From Staphylococcus marylandisciuri (GTDB taxonomy: Bacteria > Bacillota > Bacilli > Staphylococcales > Staphylococcaceae), in contig NZ_JAOPKZ010000005.1 of NCBI RefSeq assembly GCF_025519785.1, forward strand, positions 1 through 64,000: a DNA stretch of 64,000 nt, written 5' to 3'. Made by a program: the position numbers and the translations under genes. The notes beneath the pieces are model-generated. The model did no database searches, was not told the DNA's origin, and was given only the letters and a program-made list of their open reading frames with translations. Below are positions 1 to 7,505 of the stretch, piece by piece (the first letter of the stretch is position 1; each line of letters opens with the position of its first letter).

Positions 1-396
1 AAAAGATTTCGTGGTCCCGCCCCGGCAAGGATGACTAGAATTGAAAAAAGCTTAATACAAGCGCGTTTTCAAATCAGTCATCTACTGCCGAGATGTTGAA
101 GGGAGCGGGACAGAAATCTAATTTGAACAAAAAAGATTTCGTGGTCCCGCCCCGGCAAGGATGACTAGAATTGAAAAAAGCTTAATACAAGCGCGTTTTC
201 AAATCAGTCATCTACTGCCGAGATGTTGAAGGGAGCGGGACAGAAATCTAATTTGAATAAAAGGATTTCGTAGTCCCGCCCCGGCAAGGATGACTAGAAT
301 TGAAAGAAGCTTGATACAAGCGCGTTTTCAAATCAGTCATCTACTGCCAAGATGCTGAAAGAAGCTGAGACATTACATTATGTCCCAGCCTCTGAG
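1..396 (+). repeat. Family A repeat array, about three units
   Basis: Three head-to-tail units with a spacing of 130 bp: a truncated unit at 1-100, a full unit at 101-230 and a third from 231. Each unit has hairpin 1 (GGGACAGAAATC pairing with GATTTCGTAGTCCC) and hairpin 2 (a long imperfect inverted repeat running from GGCAAGGATGACT to AGTCATCTACTGCC). The third unit ends with a tail hairpin (GCTGAGACATTACATTATGTCCCAGC). The array runs right up to the esterase start. No coding is visible. Confidence 0.9.
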
Positions 397-411
397 AAGG
401 GAAAGGTAGCC

Positions 412-1443
412 ATGCAGAATCAGAGAAAATGGAGATTTATCTCATTCTCAGCGATTATAATAGTAGCTCTCGTTGTGGCTTTGTTGCTTAAAATCAATTT
501 CGATCGTAACCATACTAAGGATCGACAAGAGGAAGTCCAAATTAATAATAAAAATGTAAATCTTTTTACTAATATAAATTATAGTAAGGCCTTTCCTAAT
601 AGTCGGTTAGATATCATTACGCCTAGTAATATGGAGCAAGATAATAAGCTACCCGTCATCTTCTGGACTCATGGAGGAGGTTACATAGCAGGAGATAAAC
701 AATATAAAAACCCTCTATTAGCTAAAATTGCAGAACAAGGATATATTGTCGTGAACATCAATTATGCGCTAGCTCCTAATAACAAATATCCAACTCAGTT
801 AAAGCAAATAAATGATGCTGTGTCGTTTATTAAACAGAATAAGCACGATCTGCCTATAGATTTCGATCAAGTCGTCTTCGGAGGTGATTCGGCAGGTGCT
901 CAAATGGCTAGTCAATATACTGCGATGCAAACCAATCAATCTCTACGTGAAGAAATGTACTTTGATAAGCAATTTAATGCAGATCAAATTAAAGCGGTCA
1001 TACTCTATGGCGGTTTCTATAATATGAAGACGGTGCGGGCAACGGAATTTCCGAGAATCCAACTCTTTATGGAAAGTTATACTGGTGAGAAAGATTGGGA
1101 GAATCAATTTAAGAATATTACTCAAATGTCAACTATCAACCAAATTACTAAAGACTATCCTCCAACCTATTTATCAGTAGGAGATAGGGATCCTTTTGAT
1201 AGCCAAAATCGAGCTTTTGCGAAGAAATTGAGAAGTAAAGGCATATCAACTGAAACCTTATTCTATAATGGTTCGCATAAGCTACATCATCAATACCAGT
1301 TCCACTTAAACCTTCCAGAATCAAAGACTAACATTAAGGATACACTGAAGTTTTTAAGTCGTAATACAAAATCTTCTGGAGTAGAAACTGAAATTAAACC
1401 TGAAGATGAGGGGCTATACGGGGTGGAGTTGAATCCTTATTAG
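412..1443 (+). CDS. Membrane-anchored alpha/beta-hydrolase (HSL/BD-FAE-like esterase)
   Basis: A predicted 343-residue serine esterase. An N-terminal hydrophobic helix (about residues 10-27) anchors it, with the hydrolase domain probably outside the cell. The oxyanion-hole motif THGGG is near residue 87 and the nucleophile elbow GGDSAGA near 158; the Asp of GDRDPFD and the His of NGSHKLHH complete a plausible triad. I chose ATG 412, which follows AAAGG at good spacing. An in-frame ATG at 352 lies inside the upstream repeat and would add 20 residues encoded by repeat DNA, so I reject it. The substrate is unknown. It stands alone between repeat arrays. Confidence 0.85.
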   Translation: MQNQRKWRFISFSAIIIVALVVALLLKINFDRNHTKDRQEEVQINNKNVNLFTNINYSKAFPNSRLDIITPSNMEQDNKLPVIFWTHGGGYIAGDKQYKNPLLAKIAEQGYIVVNINYALAPNNKYPTQLKQINDAVSFIKQNKHDLPIDFDQVVFGGDSAGAQMASQYTAMQTNQSLREEMYFDKQFNADQIKAVILYGGFYNMKTVRATEFPRIQLFMESYTGEKDWENQFKNITQMSTINQITKDYPPTYLSVGDRDPFDSQNRAFAKKLRSKGISTETLFYNGSHKLHHQYQFHLNLPESKTNIKDTLKFLSRNTKSSGVETEIKPEDEGLYGVELNPY

Positions 1444-1490
1444 TTGAAGAAAAGAAGTAATCTAGCTTAACTAAATATTGAATTTAGAAA

Positions 1491-1818
1491 GGGAGCGGGA
1501 CAGAAATCTAATTTGAATAAAAAGATTTCGTAGTCCCGCTCCGGGAAAGATGACTAGAATTGAAAAAAGCTTGATACAAGCGTGTTTTCAAATCAGTTAT
1601 CTACTGCCGAGATGTTGAAAGAGGGAGCGGGACAGAAATCTAATTTGAATAAAAAAGATTTCGTAGTCCCGCCCCGGCAAGGATGACTAGAATTGAAAAA
1701 AGCTTGATACAAGCGCATTTTCAAATCAGTCATCTACTGCCGAGATGCTGAAAGAGGCTGGGATTTATGTCCCAGCCTCTTTCTCTCTAGTCAAAGACCT
1801 TTATGTCCCAGCCTTTTA
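1491..1818 (+). repeat. Family A repeats, two units with terminator-like tail
   Basis: Units start at 1491 and 1623. The second ends in the tail hairpin GAGGCTGGGATTTATGTCCCAGCCTC followed by a T-rich run, then a TTTCTCTCTAGTCAAAGACC segment ending in another CCCAGCC. The tail could terminate the esterase transcript and, from the other side, the GNAT gene. Confidence 0.9.
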
Positions 1819-1822
1819 AATT

Positions 1823-2329
1823 TTATAATAATAATTTTGCCATTACGTACTTATTATAATACTTATAGTCAATGTATAATTTGTCACGCAGCTCACCTTC
1901 AATTTGATACCCAGCATTTTTAAATAAATTTACAGCGGTTGAATTTTCAGGAACGACTGAGACTTCAATTCTTCGGATGTTTCTGTTTAGACACCACGCT
2001 TCTACCGCATTAATTAGTGATTGCCCGAGACCTCTTTCCCTGGAATATTTAATCACGCCCATATTGAACTTCGCCTCGTGTTTAGCTCGTTCTAAATTCT
2101 CAGTTTCTACTATGGCATAACCTACAAGTTTGCCATCATTCTCAGCAACGAAGATATTATTGGTAGGGGAAGTAATCATACGCTCTAAATTTGAAATTAT
2201 AGCTGATTGTGAAGGTGCATATTCTCCAGGATTGTAGACCATATATTTCGCATCATCATAGATTGAGCTCAGAAGGGATTGAAAAGCATCAACATCTTGT
2301 ATACTGATCTCGCGTATTAAATGAGCCAC
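1823..2329 (-). CDS. GNAT-family N-acetyltransferase
   Basis: A 168-residue protein with one GNAT fold. The acetyl-CoA pyrophosphate loop is visible as YSRERGLGQSLINAVEAW (R-x-x-G-x-G/A) around residues 97-114, followed by a VVPENSTAVNLFKNAGY segment typical of the family. The start is GTG 2329, with AGGTGG five bases upstream; the ATG four bases further upstream is out of frame. The acceptor is unknown: RimI-like and small-molecule acetylases cannot be told apart here. It is convergent with the esterase and has its own promoter region. Confidence 0.85.
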   Translation of the reverse strand: MAHLIREISIQDVDAFQSLLSSIYDDAKYMVYNPGEYAPSQSAIISNLERMITSPTNNIFVAENDGKLVGYAIVETENLERAKHEAKFNMGVIKYSRERGLGQSLINAVEAWCLNRNIRRIEVSVVPENSTAVNLFKNAGYQIEGELRDKLYIDYKYYNKYVMAKLLL

Positions 2330-3166
2330 TCATTCCACCTCATTTTTAGAATTATTTAATAATTATTATTATATAAAATAACACTAAAATCACTATATTA
2401 CTATAATTAACTGTACTTTTAATCTAATTATTATTATTGAAATTGAATTTATCTTTTTTATTTCAATTTAAAATGACTTCTAAGATGGTGATAGGTGGTG
2501 AGTAACATTTTCAACTCTAACACTGAGTTAGCTTACTTTAATCATAGTTAAGTGAATAGAAATCCCTCTCTATATAGAAGTTAATGTGTGTCGAGATGCG
2601 GATTGTAGAGTACTGTGTGTATTAATCTTCCAAGTCAATTAGCTGCTGTGTATAAAAGGGGGAGCGGGACAGAAATCTAATTTGAATAAAAAGATTTCGT
2701 AGTCCGCCTCGGCAAGGATGACTAGAATTGAAAAAGCTTGATGCAAGCGCATTTTCAAATCAGTCATCTACTGCCAAGATGCTGAAAAAGGCTGAGACAT
2801 TACATTATGTCCCAGCCTCTTTCTCTTTAGTCAAAGACCATTATGTCCCAGCTTTTCTTATATATATTTCAGTCTCCACTAAGTGTCACGAAGCAGTGTA
2901 AAATGAGTAAAACTTTAATATTAAGATTTTGTAAATATAATTGTGGAATTGTTAATTTTATGCTATTTTCAAGTAAGACAAATCATCATTTTTAACGGGT
3001 GATAAACAGTTTAAAAACTCACATAACTTTGAATACATAAAAAATAATTAGGTAATTGGATGAGTTCTCACCCTCGTTTTTCTTAGATATTTGTCCCCTT
3101 ATTATGTTTATCAAGGAAAGGCATATAAGTACAGGTGATTACCACCTATCAAATGGAGGATTTTGA
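2330..3166. other. Intergenic region with one family A repeat
   Basis: An 837-bp gap between divergent genes. A family A unit with its tail lies at 2660-2855. The rest is AT-rich and should hold the promoters of the GNAT gene and of the phosphate pair. A short segment near 2636 (CAATTAGCTGCTGT) recurs near 38997. No ORF with a good ribosome binding site was seen. Confidence 0.6.
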
Positions 3167-3784
3167 ATGTTTAATAAGAAAAAAGATAAGTTTATGGTGC
3201 AGTTGGAGGAAATGGTTTTCAACTTAGATCGGGCAGCTGTTGAATTCGGCAAAATGGATTTCAACACGCACTTAGACTTAAAAGCGTATTCAGACAATAT
3301 TAAAACTTATGAGTCTCACGGCGATGAATTGATGCACCAAGTCATATCAGATTTAAACCAAACGTTTATTACACCAATCGAGCGTGAGGATATCCTCTCT
3401 TTATGTAACGCGATTGATGACGTCTTAGATGGTATTGAGGAAACGGCAGCTATGTTTGAAATGTACTCAATTGAGTATACAGATGAATACATGGCTGAAT
3501 TTGTTGAGAATATTCAAAAATCAATTGCTGAAATGAAATTAGCGGTAGGATTATTGGTGGACAAGAAATTAACACATATGCGAATTCACTCTATCAATAT
3601 TAAAGAATTTGAAACAAATTGTGACGGCATATTACGTCAATCTATTAAACATATATTCAACAGTGAAACTGATCCAATTACTTTGATAAAAATAAAAGAA
3701 ATATACGAGAGCATGGAAGAAATTGCTGATAAATGTCAAACAGTCGCAAATAACTTTGAAACAATTATTATGAAAAATAGCTAA
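3167..3784 (+). CDS. DUF47 (PhoU-like) phosphate transport regulator
   Basis: A 205-residue all-helical protein of the DUF47/YkaA family, distant relatives of PhoU. Acidic helix motifs such as DDVLDGIEETA fit PhoU-type metal-binding bundles. It has a strong GGAGG ribosome binding site and ends 14 bp before the Pit transporter gene. The DUF47-Pit pair is conserved in Firmicutes, where the DUF47 partner is thought to control the transporter. A cytoplasmic accessory role is inferred from family and context. Confidence 0.92.
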   Translation: MFNKKKDKFMVQLEEMVFNLDRAAVEFGKMDFNTHLDLKAYSDNIKTYESHGDELMHQVISDLNQTFITPIEREDILSLCNAIDDVLDGIEETAAMFEMYSIEYTDEYMAEFVENIQKSIAEMKLAVGLLVDKKLTHMRIHSINIKEFETNCDGILRQSIKHIFNSETDPITLIKIKEIYESMEEIADKCQTVANNFETIIMKNS

Positions 3785-3798
3785 GGGGTCCTCACGTT

Positions 3799-4815
3799 AT
3801 GGATTATATTTTAATTGTCACGATAGCTATCGTTTTATTTTCACTTGTATTCGACTTTATCAACGGTTTCCATGATACAGCGAATGCAGTAGCTACAGCC
3901 GTTTCAACACGTGCTTTAACACCGCGTACAGCTATTCTACTCGCAGCGGTAATGAATTTCATAGGTGCCTTAACATTTACAGGCGTAGCGGGAACAATTA
4001 CGAAAGACATCGTTGATCCTTTTAAACTGGAGAACGGTTTAATTGTTGTGCTATCAGCTATTCTTGCAGCAATCATATGGAACTTAGTTACATGGCTTTA
4101 CGGCATTCCGAGTTCGTCGTCTCATGCTCTTATTGGAGCCATTGCAGGCGCAGCCATCGCTTCACAACGTTCATTTAACGTCTTACATTATCAAGGGTTT
4201 ACCAAGATCATTATAGTGTTGCTTTTATCACCATTAATAGCATTTTGCGTTGGCTTTATAATCTATACAATTGTTAAGTTTGTCTTTAGAAACGCAAATC
4301 TAACAAAAACAAATCGTAACTTTAGATTCTTCCAAATCTTTACGGCTGCTCTCCAGTCGTTCTCTCATGGTACGAATGACGCTCAGAAATCAATGGGTAT
4401 CATTACATTGGCACTGATCGTAGCGAACTTACAACACGGTCCTAGTGTGGAGCCACAACTGTGGGTTAAAATAGCTTGTGCCACTGCCATGGGGTTAGGT
4501 ACTGCTGTCGGCGGTTGGAAGATTATTAAGACGGTTGGTGGAAATATAATGAAAATTCGCCCGGCAAATGGAGCAGCTGCTGATCTGTCTTCTGCATTGA
4601 CGATCTTTGTAGCGTCTTCATTACATTTCCCCTTATCAACGACGCACGTTGTATCTTCTTCAATACTTGGTGTAGGGGCTTCTAACCGAATTAAAGGTGT
4701 TAAATGGACAACTGCCCAAAGAATGGTTGTAACATGGGTAATTACATTACCAATTTCAGCTATTCTGGCCGCAATAGTTTACTTTATTGTTAATTTTTTC
4801 TTTAAATTAGTATAA
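3799..4815 (+). CDS. pit: PiT-family inorganic phosphate transporter
   Basis: A 338-residue integral membrane protein with about ten hydrophobic segments. It carries both PiT signatures: FINGFHDTANAVATAVST near residues 21-38 and FSHGTNDAQKSMG near 188-200. It probably imports metal-phosphate by proton (or sodium) symport. It is translated from ATG 3799 after AAGGGG, in an operon with the DUF47 gene just upstream. Length is normal for low-affinity bacterial Pit proteins. Confidence 0.95.
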   Translation: MDYILIVTIAIVLFSLVFDFINGFHDTANAVATAVSTRALTPRTAILLAAVMNFIGALTFTGVAGTITKDIVDPFKLENGLIVVLSAILAAIIWNLVTWLYGIPSSSSHALIGAIAGAAIASQRSFNVLHYQGFTKIIIVLLLSPLIAFCVGFIIYTIVKFVFRNANLTKTNRNFRFFQIFTAALQSFSHGTNDAQKSMGIITLALIVANLQHGPSVEPQLWVKIACATAMGLGTAVGGWKIIKTVGGNIMKIRPANGAAADLSSALTIFVASSLHFPLSTTHVVSSSILGVGASNRIKGVKWTTAQRMVVTWVITLPISAILAAIVYFIVNFFFKLV

Positions 4816-4824
4816 ATTATACAG

Positions 4825-4864
4825 ACACTACTTCGTCATTAACTGTATACGGAGTAGTGTTTTT
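4825..4864 (+). terminator. Rho-independent terminator after pit
   Basis: Arms ACACTACT (4825-4832) and AGTAGTGT (4853-4860) followed by a run of T, ten bases after the pit stop codon. Confidence 0.85.
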
Positions 4865-4907
4865 ATATAAGTAATAGAGAATGAACATTAGAAAAGAGAT
4901 CCCGAGA

Positions 4908-5227
4908 CAAAAACGTTTAGGATTTGAGCCGGGGGCCCCAACAAAGAGAAACTGGTAAACCAGTTTCAACAAGCACAGCGAGTTGGGGTGGGGCCCCAAC
5001 ACAGGGAAACTGGTGAGACAGTTTCGTCAAACACTGCAAGTTGGGGTGGGGCCCAACCAAGAGGGAGCGGAACAGAAATCGAATTTGAATAAAAAGATTT
5101 CGTAGTCCCGCCCCGGCAAGGATGACTAGAATTGAAAAAGCTTGATACAAGCGCATTTTCAAATCAGTCATCTACTGCCAAGATGCTGAAAAAGGCTGAG
5201 ACATTACATTATGTCTCAGCCTTTTTT
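4908..5227. repeat. STAR-like elements followed by a family A repeat
   Basis: Two copies of the STAR-like core (TTTGTTGGGGCCCC on the minus strand) lie between 4925 and 5056, spaced by a small palindrome around AAACTGGTAAACCAGTTT. At 5058 the element breaks off after GGGGCCCAACCAAGA and a family A unit begins at 5063, ending in a GCTGAGACATTACATTATGTCTCAGCC tail and T run near 5227. The junction suggests that family A landed in a STAR element. No real gene here. Confidence 0.85.
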
Positions 5228-5262
5228 AGAGAGATGTGTTTCGTCATCTTTAAATAGTGACC

Positions 5263-5370
5263 AAAAAAGAGACCGTTTATCTAGGCAAGGAACTGACAGC
5301 ACTTAACGAGTATGCTCTATATGTTACCGAGAACAATAGTCGCTCTTGTACCTAAGATAAACGTGTCTCT
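5263..5370 (-). terminator. Long branched terminator hairpin downstream of the LysM-CHAP gene
   Basis: On the minus strand AGAGAC and GTTTATCT pair with AGATAAAC and GTCTCT (outer arms 5355-5370 and 5268-5285), enclosing about 65 nt with smaller internal stems. A run of six T follows. It looks like an intrinsic terminator with an unusually large branched head, so a 3'-UTR-derived small RNA is possible. Confidence 0.6.
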
Positions 5371-5389
5371 AATAGCAAAGTTTATGATA

Positions 5390-6226
5390 TTAATGGATAT
5401 AGTTGAAGTTTGAAACTTGAGATGCTGGAATAGTACGGTAGCCAACAGTGCCTGGTGGTGTATTATAATTCATTTCTGAAACAAGAATGCTACCGTCTGG
5501 ATTGATTTGTTCTACATAAGCAACGTGACCTACTGGACCTTCAACTGTTTGAAGAATTGATCCGACACTTGGGGAGTTATCTACACGATAACCATCCGCT
5601 TGTGCGTTGCTTGCCCAATTCTCAGCATTATACCAATAAGTACTAATTGGTTTGCCAGTTTCTTTACGACGGTTAAATGCATGCCATGTACATTGACCCC
5701 AGTCGTATAAATTTTGATGGTTGAATGTAGGTGAATCGTTTTGATCAGCTACACCAGTAGTTCCACCTGAACCACCAGATTGTTGAGAAGCTGCACCATC
5801 GTTTGAATTACTAGGGATTTTTAACGTTTGGTTAGGTGTGATTAAATAACCATTTAAATTATTAGCTTTCATTAATTTGTCTACTGAAACGCCGTATTTG
5901 TTAGCAATAACATTTAAGGACTCACCTGCTTGGACAGTGTGAGTTGAAGCGTTTGAAGATGGAGAAGCACTGTTTGAGCTAGCACTTTCTCCTTGAGCTC
6001 CACTGCCACCACCAATTTTAATCACTTGGCCAGGGAAAACCATATTATTACTTAAATTATTGTTTTGTTTAAGTTCATCTGGTGTAGTGTTGTACTTATT
6101 AGCGATAGACCATAAAGACTCTCCTGATTTTACAGTATGTTGCGTAGAAGCTTGAGCATCGTGATGTGCTAATGCTGCAGCAGCTCCAGACGCAGCCGTA
6201 ACTGCAAATGCTACCTTCTTCTTCAA
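5390..6226 (-). CDS. Secreted LysM-CHAP peptidoglycan hydrolase (Sle1/SsaA-like)
   Basis: A 278-residue secreted cell-wall amidase or endopeptidase. It has a signal peptide of about 26 residues (cleavage after AQA), LysM 1 at 28-72, a Ser/Gly-rich linker, LysM 2 at 95-138, a second linker and a C-terminal CHAP domain from about 165 to 278. The CHAP catalytic Cys is C179 (YDWGQCTW) and the His is H234 (GHVAYVEQ), with E251 or N253 as the third member. S. aureus Sle1 has three LysM repeats; here there are two. The ribosome binding site AAGGAGGAG is very strong. A WalR-like box lies upstream. Role: daughter-cell separation and wall turnover, inferred from the family. Confidence 0.93.
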   Translation of the reverse strand: MKKKVAFAVTAASGAAAALAHHDAQASTQHTVKSGESLWSIANKYNTTPDELKQNNNLSNNMVFPGQVIKIGGGSGAQGESASSNSASPSSNASTHTVQAGESLNVIANKYGVSVDKLMKANNLNGYLITPNQTLKIPSNSNDGAASQQSGGSGGTTGVADQNDSPTFNHQNLYDWGQCTWHAFNRRKETGKPISTYWYNAENWASNAQADGYRVDNSPSVGSILQTVEGPVGHVAYVEQINPDGSILVSEMNYNTPPGTVGYRTIPASQVSNFNYIH

Positions 6227-6314
6227 AAGTACTCCTCCTTCGACTCTTTAACAAAGAATATTATCTAACTAATTTATAACCCATACTAACAAACTTAATC
6301 TAATTTGTGTATGT

Positions 6315-6331
6315 TGTTATAGAGATGTAAT
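6315..6331. promoter_or_regulatory. Putative WalR (YycF) box
   Basis: TGTTAT, five bases, TGTAAT: an exact match to the WalR consensus TGTWAH-N5-TGTWAH. It lies about 90 bp upstream of the LysM-CHAP gene, in the intergenic region shared with the divergent Bax-inhibitor-like gene. WalKR controls sle1, ssaA and related hydrolases in S. aureus. The box reads on the plus strand, opposite to the hydrolase gene. Confidence 0.5.
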
Positions 6332-6552
6332 ATTGTAAAAATTTAAATCTACTTTCATTAAGTTAAATGAACTCTATTTTCATGCGAGTTGAAAAGATAA
6401 TCACTTATTTAAGATAAGTTGTTTATTAATGTGACTGTAATATTTAGTTTATATACTTTCTAAAAAGTGTAATAATTGAATATATTCGAAATGTTTCATA
6501 ATAGGAAAATAAGTGAATCATATATGTAAGACAGTTACAAGGAGTGAAAAAC

Positions 6553-7215
6553 GTGGCAGATACAGCACAACGCTCAATGCATAATCAACAGAAACATAAC
6601 AAAGAAAGGTCACACGCGCAGTCTTATGGTAAAGTTTGGCTGTTCTTTGTCTACTATTGGATCATATTTGGAATAGGATGTTATCTCGGCCAATATTTAC
6701 CAGATTCTTGGCGCCAACCCTTATCGTTTGCTTTACTTGCACTCGTGTTAATCACTTTATTTGTGAAACGTGCTCGTAAATATGGAATAGTTATCTCTCA
6801 CATTTATACAATTGTATTAGGTTTGCTGTCTTATGCGACGTTTACTTACTATTTACAAAGCTTAGGTGCTGACGTATTCTATAAAAATGTCGCCTTAGCT
6901 ATTGTCGCGTTTATCGTCTTTGGATTAATTGGTTTCTTCTTAATTCGTGATGCGTCCAGTATGGGGAAATATTTATTTGTTACGCTTATAGCTCTCATTA
7001 TAGCAAGTTTAGTTGGTATCTTTATCCATAATCCGATTTTACACACAGCGATTATGGTGGTGGGATTATTATTATTTTTACTTTACACGATCTATGATTT
7101 TAATAGAATGAAACGTGGAGCGTATAATGCACGTGAATTAGGTTTTAACTTATTCTTAAACCTTATTCATATTATCAAATATGTTCTAAGAATAGCCGAT
7201 CGTTTAAGAAAGTAA
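6553..7215 (+). CDS. Bax inhibitor-1/YccA-like integral membrane protein
   Basis: A 220-residue protein with a hydrophilic N-terminus of about 25 residues and seven hydrophobic segments, ending in a basic tail (NLIHIIKYVLRIADRLRK) with the conserved NLF/LNLI segment of the Bax inhibitor-1 (UPF0005) superfamily. GTG 6553 is preferred over GTG 6544 because AAGGAG (6539-6544) is then eight bases upstream. The family is linked to calcium leak or stress tolerance, but no function is proven for bacterial members. It is divergent from the hydrolase. Confidence 0.75.
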   Translation: MADTAQRSMHNQQKHNKERSHAQSYGKVWLFFVYYWIIFGIGCYLGQYLPDSWRQPLSFALLALVLITLFVKRARKYGIVISHIYTIVLGLLSYATFTYYLQSLGADVFYKNVALAIVAFIVFGLIGFFLIRDASSMGKYLFVTLIALIIASLVGIFIHNPILHTAIMVVGLLLFLLYTIYDFNRMKRGAYNARELGFNLFLNLIHIIKYVLRIADRLRK

Positions 7216-7505
7216 TTATTTATATGTAGATAGTTAACGTAGCTTCAATGTTCATATATAAAAGTTAGGGCAACGTGAGCAGCTGTAATAAATTTGTTGT
7301 CCTGGCTTTTTAATGCAAAAAGGGAAATTTATAGTCGATAAATTGTGCAAAATTTTATATGAATTGTAACAATTAATTATATAATATATATAGTGTGTTC
7401 ATAAATAAAGTAGGTTTCTAAAATATATAGAATAAAAAATTTATCGTCCCCCGTTAAGTTTGCTAAACGGTTTGTATATAATAAAACTTTAAAAGAGGTT
7501 CTACT

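Noticed and set aside
4817..5171. Minus-strand ORFs rich in VGAPPQLAVLVETGLPVSLCWGP
   Set aside because: They are translations of STAR-like and family A repeats; similar ORFs occur at 12197-12406 and 63134-63319.
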